Source: Auanema rhodensis (taxonomy: Eukaryota > Nematoda > Chromadorea > Rhabditida > Rhabditidae). Taken from it: a DNA stretch of 64,000 nt. The position numbers and the translations under genes are program-made. This document shows, in pieces, positions 33,534-44,531 of this stretch. The DNA lies in NCBI GenBank assembly GCA_964057225.1, contig OZ059900.1, forward strand, positions 14,585,638 to 14,649,637. Reading direction: 5' to 3'. The notes beneath the pieces are model-generated. The model worked only from the letters and a program-made list of their open reading frames with translations. It was not told the origin of the DNA and did not search any database. Each line of letters starts with the position of its first letter. Position 1 is the stretch's first letter.

Positions 33534-33900
33534 AATGTTTTTGTTCTGATTCATCGTTATTGAATGTTATGCTATTTTTGTTTTCTTCAAAAAGTCGGAT
33601 AAAAACGATAATTATTAGAAAAAAGATTGTTTTAAACTTTCTGCTTTTTCAAAAGTGATTTGAGCTTGTGATTTTTTTTTAAATTTTCAAACATTTCTAT
33701 TTAATTTAAGTGTTCTATCTTAATTACGATGAAAAAAAATGGAACGTCAGCGTTAATCAATTGTTCATTGTAACACCAAACTTCAATTAGCTCTTTGATT
33801 AAAGTAGGCCATGAATCAAGATATGTTAGAGACAGTGTTTCATTTATCTACTTTAATTCAAACTCACACTCTTAATGAAAGTTTCTAAGTGCAAATTCAA

Positions 33901-33972
33901 TCCTCGGTAGTATAGTGGTGAGTATCCGCGTCTGTCACATGCGAGACCCGGGTTCAATTCCCGGCCGGGGAG
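33901..33972 (+). tRNA. tRNA-Asp-GTC: tRNA-Asp(GTC), unit 78 (consensus)
   Basis: Consensus gene with T5. Flank as in unit 66; spacer has private cttcataaag and cgacaatt. Confidence 0.97.
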
Positions 33973-34339
33973 AATGTTTTTGTTCTGATTCATCGTTATT
34001 GAATGTTATGCTATTTTTGTTTTCTTCATAAAGTCGGATAAAAACGACAATTATTAGAAAAAAGATTGTTTTAAACTTTCTGCTTTTTCAAAAGTGATTT
34101 GAGCTTGTGATTTTTTTTTAAATTTTCAAACATTTCTATTTAATTTAAGTGTTCTATCTTAATTACGATGAAAAAAATTGATACGTCAGCGTTTATCAAT
34201 CGTTAATTGTAACACCAAACTTCAATTAGCTCTTTGAGTAAAGTAGGCCATAAATCAAGATATGTTAGAGACAGTGTTTCATTTTTCTACTTTAATTCAA
34301 ACTCACACTCTTAATGAAAGTTTCTGAGTGCAAATTCAA

Positions 34340-34411
34340 TCCTCGGTAGTATAGTGGTGAGTATCCGCGTCTGTCACATGCGAGACCCGGGTTCAATTCC
34401 CGGCCGGGGAG
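34340..34411 (+). tRNA. tRNA-Asp-GTC: tRNA-Asp(GTC), unit 79 (consensus)
   Basis: Consensus gene with T5. First unit with ctgagtg in the flank and the 5-bp insertion (gttttatttt), giving a 444-bp period. Confidence 0.97.
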
Positions 34412-34783
34412 AATGTTTTTGTTCTGATTCATCGTTATTGAATGTTATGCTATTTTTGTTTTCTTCCAAAAGTCGGATAAAAAAGATAATTATTAGAAAA
34501 AAGGTTGTTTTATTTTAAACTTTCTGTTTTTTCAAAAGTGATTTGAGCTTGTGTTTTTTTTCTAAATTGTTAAACATTTCCATTTAATTTAAATGTTCTA
34601 TCTCAATTACGATGAAAAAAAATGGAACGTCAGCGTTAATCAATTGTTCATTGTAACACCAAACTTCAATTAGCTCTTTGATTAAAGTAGGCCATAAATC
34701 AAGATATGTTAGAGACAGTGTTTCATTTTTCTACTTTAATTCAAACTCACACTCTTAATGAAAGTTTCCAAGTGCAAATTCAA

Positions 34784-34855
34784 TCCTCGGTAGTATAGTG
34801 GTGAGTATCCGCGTCTGTCACATGCGAGACCCGGGTTCAATTCCCGGCCGGGGAG
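34784..34855 (+). tRNA. tRNA-Asp-GTC: tRNA-Asp(GTC), unit 80 (consensus)
   Basis: Consensus gene with T5. Private tttccaagtg in the flank and attattacaaa in the spacer. Confidence 0.97.
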
Positions 34856-35222
34856 AATGTTTTTGTTCTGATTCATCGTTATTGAATGTTATGCTATTTT
34901 TGTTTTCTTCAAAAAGTCGGATAAAAACGATAATTATTACAAAAAAGATTGTTTTAAACTTTCTGTTTTTTCAAAAGTGATTTGAGCTTGTGTTTTTTTT
35001 CTAAATTGTTAAACATTTCCATTTAATTTAAATGTTCTATCTCAATTACGATGAAAAAAAATGGAACGTCAGCGTTAATCAATTGTTCATTGTAACACCA
35101 AACTTCATTTAGCTCTTTGATTAAAGTAGGCCATGAATCAAGATATGTTAGAGACAGTATTTCATTTTTCTACTTTAATTCAAACTCACACTCTTAATGA
35201 AAGTTTCTAAGTGCGAATTCAA

Positions 35223-35294
35223 TCCTCGGTAGTATTGTGGTGAGTATCCGCGTCTGTCACATGCGAGACCCGGGTTCAATTCCCGGCCGGGGAG
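35223..35294 (+). tRNA. tRNA-Asp-GTC: tRNA-Asp(GTC), unit 81, A14T variant
   Basis: A14 becomes T at 35236. A14 is nearly universal, pairing with U8 in the tertiary core, and is the conserved A of the A box. Both transcription and folding could suffer. The flank has gcgaattc and cttcatttag. Confidence 0.9.
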
Positions 35295-35660
35295 AATGTT
35301 TTTGTTCTGATTCATCGTTATTGAATGTTATGCTATTTTTGTTTTCTTCCAAAAGTCGAATTAAAAAGATAATTATTAGAAAAAAGATTGTTTTAAACTT
35401 TCTGCTTTTTCAAAAGTGATTTGAGCTTGTGATTTTTTTTAAATTCTTAAACATTTCCATTTAATTTAAATGTTCTATCTCAATTACGATGAAAAAAATT
35501 GAAACGTCAGCGTTAATCAAATGTTCATTCTAACACCAAACTTCAATTAGCTCTTTGAGTAAAGTAGGCCATAAATCAAGATATGTTAGAGACAGTGTTT
35601 CATTTTTCTACTTTAATTCAAACTCACACTCTTAATGAAAGTTTCTAAGTGCAAATTCAA

Positions 35661-35732
35661 TCCTCGGTAGTATAGTGGTGAGTATCCGCGTCTGTCACAT
35701 GCGAGACCCGGGTTCAATTCCCGGCCGGGGAG
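35661..35732 (+). tRNA. tRNA-Asp-GTC: tRNA-Asp(GTC), unit 82 (consensus)
   Basis: Consensus gene with T5. Spacer has ctgttttttc and ctaaattgtt. Confidence 0.97.
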
Positions 35733-36099
35733 AATGTTTTTGTTCTGATTCATCGTTATTGAATGTTATGCTATTTTTGTTTTCTTCAAAAAGTCGGATA
35801 AAAACGATAATTATTAGAAAAAAGATTGTTTTAAACTTTCTGTTTTTTCAAAAGTGATTTGAGCTTGTGTTTTTTTTCTAAATTGTTAAACATTTCCATT
35901 TAATTTAAATGTTCTATCTCAATTACGATGAAAAAAAATGGAACGTCAGCGTTAATCAATTGTTCATTGTAACACCAAACTTCATTTAGCTCTTTGATTA
36001 AAGTAGGCCATGAATCAAGATATGTTAGAGACAGTATTTCATTTTTCTACTTTAATTCAAACTCACACTCTTAATGAAAGTTTCTAAGTGCGAATTTAA

Positions 36100-36171
36100 T
36101 CCTCGGTAGTATTGTGGTGAGTATCCGCGTCTGTCACATGCGAGACCCGGGTTCAATTCCCGGCCGGGGAG
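36100..36171 (+). tRNA. tRNA-Asp-GTC: tRNA-Asp(GTC), unit 83, A14T variant
   Basis: A14T at 36113, as in unit 81. The flank has an extra change (gcgaatttaat). Confidence 0.9.
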
Positions 36172-36537
36172 AATGTTTTTGTTCTGATTCATCGTTATTG
36201 AATGTTATGCTATTTTTGTTTTCTTCAAAAAGTCGGATAAAAACGATAATTATTAGAAAAAAGATTGTTTTAAACTTTCTGCTTTTTCAAAAGTGATTTG
36301 AGCTTGTGATTTTTTTAAAATTTTCGAACATTTCTATTTAATTTAAGTGTTCTATCTTAATTACGATGAAAAAAATTGATACGTCAGCGTTTATCAATCG
36401 TTAATTGTAACACCAAACTTCAATTAGCTCTTTGAGTAAAGTAGGCCATAAATCAAGATATGTTAGAGACAGTGTTTCATTTTTCTACTTTAATTCAAAC
36501 TCACACTCTTAATGAAAGTTTCTGAGTGCAAATTCAA

Positions 36538-36609
36538 TCCTCGGTAGTATAGTGGTGAGTATCCGCGTCTGTCACATGCGAGACCCGGGTTCAATTCCCG
36601 GCCGGGGAG
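36538..36609 (+). tRNA. tRNA-Asp-GTC: tRNA-Asp(GTC), unit 84 (consensus)
   Basis: Consensus gene with T5. ctgagtg flank, 5-bp insertion, 444-bp period. Confidence 0.97.
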
Positions 36610-36981
36610 AATGTTTTTGTTCTGATTCATCGTTATTGAATGTTATGCTATTTTTGTTTTCTTCCAAAAGTCGGATAAAAAAGATAATTATTAGAAAAAA
36701 GGTTGTTTTATTTTAAACTTTCTGTTTTTTCAAAAGTGATTTGAGCTTGTGTTTTTTTTCTAAATTGTTAAACATTTCCATTTAATTTAAATGTTCTATC
36801 TAAATTACGATGAAAAAAAATGGAACGTCAGCGTTAATCAATTGTTCATTGTAACACCAAACTTCAATTAGCTCTTTGATTAAAGTAGGCCATAAATCAA
36901 GATATGTTAGAGACAGTGTTTCATTTTTCTACTTTAATTCAAACTCACACTCTTAATGAAAGTTTCTAAGTGCAAATTCAA

Positions 36982-37053
36982 TCCTCGGTAGTATAGTGGT
37001 GAGTATCCGCGTCTGTCACATGCGAGACCCGGGTTCAATTCCCGGCCGGGGAG
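36982..37053 (+). tRNA. tRNA-Asp-GTC: tRNA-Asp(GTC), unit 85 (consensus)
   Basis: Consensus gene with T5. Counterpart of unit 80 at 2,198 bp. Confidence 0.97.
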
Positions 37054-37420
37054 AATGTTTTTGTTCTGATTCATCGTTATTGAATGTTATGCTATTTTTG
37101 TTTTCTTCAAAAAGTCGGATAAAAACGATAATTATTAGAAAAAAGATTGTTTTAAACTTTCTGTTTTTTCAAAAGTGATTTGAGCTTGTGTTTTTTTTCT
37201 AAATTGTTAAACATTTCCATTTAATTTAAATGTTCTATCTCAATTACGATGAAAAAAAATGGAACGTCAGCGTTAATCAATTGTTCATTGTAACACCAAA
37301 CTTCATTTAGCTCTTTGATTAAAGTAGGCCATGAATCAAGATATGTTAGAGACAGTATTTCATTTTTCTACTTTAATTCAAACTCACACTCTTAATGAAA
37401 GTTTCTAAGTGCGAATTCAA

Positions 37421-37492
37421 TCCTCGGTAGTATTGTGGTGAGTATCCGCGTCTGTCACATGCGAGACCCGGGTTCAATTCCCGGCCGGGGAG
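37421..37492 (+). tRNA. tRNA-Asp-GTC: tRNA-Asp(GTC), unit 86, A14T variant
   Basis: A14T at 37434, with the gcgaattc flank. Confidence 0.9.
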
Positions 37493-37858
37493 AATGTTTT
37501 TGTTCTGATTCATCGTTATTGAATGTTATGCTATTTTTGTTTTCTTCAAAAAGTCGGATAAAAACGATAATTATTAGAAAAAAGATTGTTTTAAACTTTC
37601 TGCTTTTTCAAAAGTGATTTGAGCTTGTGATTTTTTTAAAATTTTCAAACATTTCTATTTAATTTAAGTGTTCTATCTTAATTACGATGAAAAAAATTGA
37701 TACGTCAGCGTTTATCAATCGTTAATTGTAACACCAAACTTCAATTAGCTCTTTGAGTAAAGTAGGCCATAAATCAAGATATGTTAGAGACAGTGTTTCA
37801 TTTTTCTACTTTAATTCAAACTCACACTCTTAATGAAAGTTTCTAAGTGCAAATTCAA

Positions 37859-37930
37859 TCCTCGGTAGTATAGTGGTGAGTATCCGCGTCTGTCACATGC
37901 GAGACCCGGGTTCAATTCCCGGCCGGGGAG
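37859..37930 (+). tRNA. tRNA-Asp-GTC: tRNA-Asp(GTC), unit 87 (consensus)
   Basis: Consensus gene with T5. Plain unit inserted between two triplets. Confidence 0.97.
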
Positions 37931-38297
37931 AATGTTTTTGTTCTGATTCATCGTTATTGAATGTTATGCTATTTTTGTTTTCTTCAAAAAGTCGGATAAA
38001 AACGATAATTATTAGAAAAAAGATTGTTTTAAACTTTCTGCTTTTTCAAAAGTGATTTGAGCTTGTGATTTTTTTTTAAATTTTCAAACATTTCTATTTA
38101 ATTTAAGTGTTCTATCTTAATTACGATGAAAAAAATTGATACGTCAGCGTTTATCAATCGTTAATTGTAACACCAAACTTCAATTAGCTCTTTGAGTAAA
38201 GTAGGCCATAAATCAAGATATGTTAGAGACAGTGTTTCATTTTTCTACTTTAATTCAAACTCACACTCTTAATGAAAGTTTCTGAGTGCAAATTCAA

Positions 38298-38369
38298 TCC
38301 TCGGTAGTATAGTGGTGAGTATCCGCGTCTGTCACATGCGAGACCCGGGTTCAATTCCCGGCCGGGGAG
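38298..38369 (+). tRNA. tRNA-Asp-GTC: tRNA-Asp(GTC), unit 88 (consensus)
   Basis: Consensus gene with T5. ctgagtg flank, 5-bp insertion; private gttatgttat. Confidence 0.97.
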
Positions 38370-38741
38370 AATGTTTTTGTTCTGATTCATCGTTATTGAA
38401 TGTTATGTTATTTTTGTTTTCTTCCAAAAGTCGGATAAAAAAGATAATTATTAGAAAAAAGGTTGTTTTATTTTAAACTTTCTGTTTTTTCAAAAGTGAT
38501 TTGAGCTTGTGTTTTTTTTCTAAATTGTTAAACATTTCCATTTAATTTAAATGTTCTATCTCAATTACGATGAAAAAAAATGGAACGTCAGCGTTAATCA
38601 ATTGTTCATTGTAACACCAAACTTCAATTAGCTCTTTGATTAAAGTAGGCCATAAATCAAGATATGTTAGAGACAGTGTTTCATTTTTCTACTTTAATTC
38701 AAACTCACACTCTTAATGAAAGTTTCTAAGTGCAAATTCAA

Positions 38742-38813
38742 TCCTCGGTAGTATAGTGGTGAGTATCCGCGTCTGTCACATGCGAGACCCGGGTTCAATT
38801 CCCGGCCGGGGAG
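38742..38813 (+). tRNA. tRNA-Asp-GTC: tRNA-Asp(GTC), unit 89 (consensus)
   Basis: Consensus gene with T5. Counterpart of unit 85 with a private gttgaacatt. Confidence 0.97.
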
Positions 38814-39180
38814 AATGTTTTTGTTCTGATTCATCGTTATTGAATGTTATGCTATTTTTGTTTTCTTCAAAAAGTCGGATAAAAACGATAATTATTAGAA
38901 AAAAGATTGTTTTAAACTTTCTGTTTTTTCAAAAGTGATTTGAGCTTGTGTTTTTTTTCTAAATTGTTGAACATTTCCATTTAATTTAAATGTTCTATCT
39001 CAATTACGATGAAAAAAAATGGAACGTCAGCGTTAATCAATTGTTCATTGTAACACCAAACTTCAATTAGCTCTTTGATTAAAGTAGGCCATGAATCAAG
39101 ATATGTTAGAGACAGTGTTTCATTTTTCTACTTTAATTCAAACTCACACTCTTAATGAAAGTTTCTAAGTGCGAATTCAA

Positions 39181-39252
39181 TCCTCGGTAGTATTGTGGTG
39201 AGTATCCGCGTCTGTCACATGCGAGACCCGGGTTCAATTCCCGGCCGGGGAG
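39181..39252 (+). tRNA. tRNA-Asp-GTC: tRNA-Asp(GTC), unit 90, A14T variant
   Basis: A14T at 39194, with the gcgaattc flank. The spacer has a private gtgttttgagc. Confidence 0.9.
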
Positions 39253-39619
39253 AATGTTTTTGTTCTGATTCATCGTTATTGAATGTTATGCTATTTTTGT
39301 TTTCTTCAAAAAGTCGGATAAAAACGATAATTATTAGAAAAAAGATTGTTTTAAACTTTCTGCTTTTTCAAAAGTGTTTTGAGCTTGTGTTTTTTTTCTA
39401 AATTGTTAAACATTTCTATTTAATTTAAGTGTTCTATATTAATTACGATGAAAAAAATTGAAACGTCAGCGTTAATCAATTGTTCATTGTAACACCAAAC
39501 TTCAATTAGCTCTTTGTGTAAAGTAGGCCATAAAACAAGATATGTTAGAGACAGTGTTTCATTTTTCTACTTTAATTCAAACTCACACTCTTAATGAAAG
39601 TTTCTAAGTGCAACTTCAA

Positions 39620-39691
39620 TCCTCGGTAGTATAGTGGTGAGTATCCGCGTCTGTCACATGCGAGACCCGGGTTCAATTCCCGGCCGGGGAG
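39620..39691 (+). tRNA. tRNA-Asp-GTC: tRNA-Asp(GTC), unit 91 (consensus)
   Basis: Consensus gene with T5. Flank has gtgtaaag, aaaacaag and private gcaacttc; spacer has the 5-bp insertion. Confidence 0.97.
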
Positions 39692-40063
39692 AATGTTTTT
39701 GTTCTGATTCATCGTTATTGAATGTTATGCTATTTTTGTTTTCTTCCAAAAGTCGGATAAAAAAGATAATTATTAGAAAAAAGGTTGTTTTATTTTAAAC
39801 TTTCTGTTTTTTCAAAAGTGATTTGAGCTTGTGTTTTTTTTCTAAATTGTTAAACATTTCCATTTAATTTAAGTGTTCTATCTTAATTACGATGAAAAAA
39901 ATTGATACGTCAGCGTTTATCAATCGTTAATTGTAACACCAAACTTCAATTAGCTCTTTGAGTAAAGTAGGCCATAAATCAAGATATGTTAGAGACAGTG
40001 TTTCATTTTTCTACTTTAATTCAAACTCACACTCTTAATGAAAGTTTCTGAGTGCAAATTCAA

Positions 40064-40135
40064 TCCTCGGTAGTATAGTGGTGAGTATCCGCGTCTGTCA
40101 CATGCGAGACCCGGGTTCAATTCCCGGCCGGGGAG
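40064..40135 (+). tRNA. tRNA-Asp-GTC: tRNA-Asp(GTC), unit 92 (consensus)
   Basis: Consensus gene with T5. ctgagtg flank, but without the insertion; instead a private T10 run near 40245. Confidence 0.97.
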
Positions 40136-40502
40136 AATGTTTTTGTTCTGATTCATCGTTATTGAATGTTATGCTATTTTTGTTTTCTTCAAAAAGTCGG
40201 ATAAAAACGATAATTATTAGAAAAAAGATTGTTTTAAACTTTCTTTTTTTTTAAAAGTGATTTGAGCTTGTGTTTTTTTTCTAAATTGTTAAACATTTCC
40301 ATTTAATTTAAATGTTCTATCTCAATTACGATGAAAAAAAATGGAACGTCAGCGTTAATCAATTGTTCATTGTAACACCAAACTTCAATTAGCTCTTTGA
40401 TTAAAGTAGGCCATGAATCAAGATATGTTAGAGACAGTGTTTCATTTTTCTACTTTAATTCAAACTCACACTCTTAATGAAAGTTTCTAAGTGCGAATTC
40501 AA

Positions 40503-40574
40503 TCCTCGGTAGTATTGTGGTGAGTATCCGCGTCTGTCACATGCAAGACCCGGGTTCAATTCCCGGCCGGGGAG
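40503..40574 (+). tRNA. tRNA-Asp-GTC: tRNA-Asp(GTC), unit 93, A14T and G43A, likely defective
   Basis: A14T at 40516 and G43A at 40545. The second change breaks the C27-G43 pair at the top of the anticodon stem. It is the only double mutant seen and may be a decaying copy. The spacer has the 5-bp insertion. Confidence 0.87.
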
Positions 40575-40946
40575 AATGTTTTTGTTCTGATTCATCGTTA
40601 TTGAATGTTATGCTATTTTTGTTTTCTTCCAAAAGTCGGATAAAAAAGATAATTATTAGAAAAAAGGTTGTTTTATTTTAAACTTTCTGTTTTTTCAAAT
40701 GTGATTTGAGCTTGTGTTTTTTTTCTAAATTGTTAAACATTTCCATTTAATTTAAATGTTCTATCTCAATTACGATGAAAAAAAATGGAACGTCAGCGTT
40801 AATCAATTGTTCATTGTAACACCAAACTTCAATTAGCTCTTTGATTAAAGTAGGCCATAAATCAAGATATGTTAGAGACAGTGTTTCATTTTTCTACTTT
40901 AATTCAAACTCACACTCTTAATGAAAGTTTCTAAGTGCAAATTCAA

Positions 40947-41018
40947 TCCTCGGTAGTATAGTGGTGAGTATCCGCGTCTGTCACATGCGAGACCCGGGTT
41001 CAATTCCCGGCCGGGGAG
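40947..41018 (+). tRNA. tRNA-Asp-GTC: tRNA-Asp(GTC), unit 94 (consensus)
   Basis: Consensus gene with T5. The 5-bp insertion sits in the gattg background rather than ggttg, a mosaic. Confidence 0.97.
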
Positions 41019-41390
41019 AATGTTTTTGTTCTGATTCATCGTTATTGAATGTTATGCTATTTTTGTTTTCTTCAAAAAGTCGGATAAAAACGATAATTAT
41101 TAGAAAAAAGATTGTTTTATTTTAAACTTTCTGCTTTTTCAAAAGTGATTTGAGCTTGTGATTTTTTTTTAAATTTTCAAACATTTCTATTTAATTTAAG
41201 TGTTCTATCTTAATTACGATGAAAAAAAATGGAACGTCAGCGTTAATCAATTGTTCATTGTAACACCAAACTTCAATTAGCTCTTTGATTAAAGTAGGCC
41301 ATGAATTAAGATATGTTAGAGACAGTGTTTCATTTTTCTACTTTAATTCAAACTCACACTCTTAATGAAAGTTTCTAAGTGCAAATTCAA

Positions 41391-41462
41391 TCCTCGGTAG
41401 TATAGTGGTGAGTATCCGCGTCTGTCACATGCGAGACCCGGGTTCAATTCCCGGCCGGGGAG
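41391..41462 (+). tRNA. tRNA-Asp-GTC: tRNA-Asp(GTC), unit 95 (consensus)
   Basis: Consensus gene with T5. Spacer has gttctgactc; flank has private catgaattaag. Confidence 0.97.
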
Positions 41463-41829
41463 AATGTTTTTGTTCTGATTCATCGTTATTGAATGTTATG
41501 CTATTTTTGTTTTCTTCAAAAAGTCGGATAAAAACGATAATTATTAGAAAAAAGATTGTTTTAAACTTTCTGTTTTTTCAAAAGTGATTTGAGCTTGTGA
41601 TTTTTTTTTAAATTTTCAAACATTTCTATTTAATTTAAATGTTCTGACTCAATTACGATGAAAAAAATTGAAACGTCAGCGTTAATCAATTGTTCATTGT
41701 AACACCAAACTTCAATTAGCTCTTTGTGTAAAGTAGGCCATAAAACAAGATATGTTAGAGACAGTGTTTCATTTTTCTACTTTAATTCAAACTCACACTC
41801 TTAATGAAAGTTTCTAAGTGCAAATTCAA

Positions 41830-41901
41830 TCTTCGGTAGTATAGTGGTGAGTATCCGCGTCTGTCACATGCGAGACCCGGGTTCAATTCCCGGCCGGGGA
41901 G
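41830..41901 (+). tRNA. tRNA-Asp-GTC: tRNA-Asp(GTC), unit 96, C3T variant
   Basis: C3 becomes T at 41832, so C3-G70 is a U-G wobble, next to the existing U4-G69 wobble. The stem should still form. The T5 stop is kept, unlike most gtggtttg units. Confidence 0.95.
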
Positions 41902-42267
41902 AATGTTTTTGTTCTGATTCATCATTATTGAATGTTATGCTATTTTTGTTTTCTTCAAAAAGTCGGATAAAGACGATAATTATTAGAAAAAAGATTGTTT
42001 TAAACTTTCTGCTTTTTCAAAAGTGGTTTGAGCTTGTGATTTTTTTTAAATTTTCAAACATTTCTATTTAATTTAAGTGTTCTATCTTAATTACGATGAA
42101 AAAAATTGATACGTCAACGTTTATCAATCGTTAATTGTAACACCAAACTTCAATTAGCTCTTTGAGTAAAGTAGGCCATAAATCAAGATATGTTAGAGAC
42201 AGTGTTTCATTTTTCTACTTTAATTCAAACTCACACTCTTAATGAAAGTTTCTAAGTGCAAATTCAA

Positions 42268-42339
42268 TCCTCGGTAGTATAGTGGTGAGTATCCGCGTCT
42301 GTCACATGCGAGACCCGGGATCAATTCCCGGCCGGGGAG
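42268..42339 (+). tRNA. tRNA-Asp-GTC: tRNA-Asp(GTC), unit 97, T54A variant
   Basis: T54 becomes A at 42320, replacing the usual ribothymidine. A54 is otherwise typical of eukaryotic initiator tRNA-Met. The B box still fits its pattern. First of thirteen such copies. Confidence 0.95.
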
Positions 42340-42704
42340 AATGTTTTTGTTCTGATTCATCGTTATTGAATGTTATGCTATTTTTGTTTTCTTCAAAAAG
42401 TCGGATAAAAACGATAATTATTAGAAAAAAGATTGTTTTAAACTTTCTGCTTTTTCAAAAGTGATTTGAGCTTGTGATTTTTTTTAAATTTTCAAACATT
42501 TCTATTTAATTTAAGTGTTCTATCTTAATTACGATGAAAAAATTGATACGTCAGCGTTTATCAATCGTTAATTGTAACACCAAACTTCAATTAGCTCTTT
42601 GAGTAAAGTAGGCCATAAATCAAGATATGTTAGAGACAGTGTTTCATTTTTCTACTTTAATTCAAACTCACACTCTTAATGAAAGTTTCTAAGTGCAAAT
42701 TCAA

Positions 42705-42776
42705 TCCTCGGTAGTATAGTGGTGAGTATCCGCGTCTGTCACATGCGAGACCCGGGTTCAATTCCCGGCCGGGGAG
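42705..42776 (+). tRNA. tRNA-Asp-GTC: tRNA-Asp(GTC), unit 98 (consensus)
   Basis: Consensus gene with T5. It follows a spacer with one A fewer (gaaaaaattg). Confidence 0.97.
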
Positions 42777-43143
42777 AATGTTTTTGTTCTGATTCATCGT
42801 TATTGAATGTTATGCTATTTTTGTTTTCTTCAAAAAGTCGGATAAAAACGATAATTATTAGAAAAAAGATTGTTTTAAACTTTCTGCTTTTTCAAAAGTG
42901 ATTTGAGCTTGTGATTTTTTTTTAAATTTTCAAACATTTCTATTTAATTTAAGTGTTCTATCTTAATTACGATGAAAAAAATTGATACGTCAGCGTTTAT
43001 CAATCGTTAATTGTAACACCAAACTTCAATTAGCTCTTTGAGTAAAGTAGGCCATAAATCAAGATATGTTAGAGACAGTGTTTCATTTTTCTACTTTAAT
43101 TCAAACTCACACTCTTAATGAAAGTTTCTAAGTGCAAATTCAA

Positions 43144-43215
43144 TCCTCGGTAGTATAGTGGTGAGTATCCGCGTCTGTCACATGCGAGACCCGGGTTCAA
43201 TTCCCGGCCGGGGAG
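43144..43215 (+). tRNA. tRNA-Asp-GTC: tRNA-Asp(GTC), unit 99 (consensus)
   Basis: Consensus gene with T5. Spacer ends in the ggaacgtc tail. Confidence 0.97.
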
Positions 43216-43582
43216 AATGTTTTTGTTCTGATTCATCGTTATTGAATGTTATGCTATTTTTGTTTTCTTCAAAAAGTCGGATAAAGACGATAATTATTAG
43301 AAAAAAGATTGTTTTAAACTTTCTGCTTTTTCAAAAGTGATTTGAGCTTGTGATTTTTTTTTAAATTTTCAAACATTTCTATTTAATTTAAGTGTTCTAT
43401 CTTAATTACGATGAAAAAAAATGGAACGTCAGCGTTAATCAATTGTTCATTGTAACACCAAACTTCAATTAGCTCTTTGATTAAAGTAGGCCATGAATCA
43501 AGATATGTTAGAGACAGTGTTTCATTTTTCTACTTTAATTCAAACTCACACTCTTAATGAAAGTTTCTAAGTGCAAATTCAA

Positions 43583-43654
43583 TCCTCGGTAGTATAGTGG
43601 TGAGTATCCGCGTCTGTCACATGCGAGACCCGGGTTCAATTCCCGGCCGGGGAG
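43583..43654 (+). tRNA. tRNA-Asp-GTC: tRNA-Asp(GTC), unit 100 (consensus)
   Basis: Consensus gene with T5. Counterpart of unit 95, with private gatcttgtg. Confidence 0.97.
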
Positions 43655-44021
43655 AATGTTTTTGTTCTGATTCATCGTTATTGAATGTTATGCTATTTTT
43701 GTTTTCTTCAAAAAGTCGGATAAAAACGATAATTATTAGAAAAAAGATTGTTTTAAACTTTCTGTTTTTTCAAAAGTGATTTGATCTTGTGATTTTTTTT
43801 TAAATTTTCAAACATTTCTATTTAATTTAAATGTTCTGACTCAATTACGATGAAAAAAATTGAAACGTCAGCGTTAATCAATTGTTCATTGTAACACCAA
43901 ACTTCAATTAGCTCTTTGTGTAAAGTAGGCCATAAAACAAGATATGTTAGAGACAGTGTTTCATTTTTCTACTTTAATTCAAACTCACACTCTTAATGAA
44001 AGTTTCTAAGTGCAAATTCAA

Positions 44022-44093
44022 TCTTCGGTAGTATAGTGGTGAGTATCCGCGTCTGTCACATGCGAGACCCGGGTTCAATTCCCGGCCGGGGAG
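44022..44093 (+). tRNA. tRNA-Asp-GTC: tRNA-Asp(GTC), unit 101, C3T variant
   Basis: C3T at 44024; the copy of unit 96 at 2,192 bp. Confidence 0.95.
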
Positions 44094-44459
44094 AATGTTT
44101 TTGTTCTGATTCATCATTATTGAATGTTATGCTATTTTTGTTTTCTTCAAAAAGTCGGATAAAGACGATAATTATTAGAAAAAAGATTGTTTTAAACTTT
44201 CTGCTTTTTCAAAAGTGGTTTGAGCTTGTGATTTTTTTTAAATTTTCAAACATTTCTATTTAATTTAAGTGTTCTATCTTAATTACGATGAAAAAAATTG
44301 ATACGTCAACGTTTATCAATCGTTAATTGTAACACCAAACTTCAATTAGCTCTTTGAGTAAAGTAGGCCATAAATCAAGATATGTTAGAGACAGTGTTTC
44401 ATTTTTCTACTTTAATTCAAACTCACACTCTTAATGAAAGTTTCTAAGTGCAAATTCAA

Positions 44460-44531
44460 TCCTCGGTAGTATAGTGGTGAGTATCCGCGTCTGTCACATG
44501 CGAGACCCGGGATCAATTCCCGGCCGGGGAG
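44460..44531 (+). tRNA. tRNA-Asp-GTC: tRNA-Asp(GTC), unit 102, T54A variant
   Basis: T54A at 44512; the copy of unit 97. Confidence 0.95.

Larger units (their letters stand above)
30831..33900 (+). repeat. Higher-order repeat: units 71-73 repeated as 75-77
   Basis: Offset 1,754 bp. Units 71 and 75 share gagaaaag. Units 72 and 76 share atgatattt and ctttctcaaaag. The 5' flank of unit 75 however matches that of unit 70 (ttaactc), not unit 71. Confidence 0.85.
34340..39619 (+). repeat. Higher-order triplet: units 79-81, 84-86 and 88-90
   Basis: Three copies of a three-unit block, offsets 2,198 and 1,760 bp. Each block has a unit with ctgagtg and the 5-bp insertion, then a unit with ctgttttttc, then a unit with the A14T gene. 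The blocks are separated by two units (82-83) and one unit (87). Confidence 0.85.
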
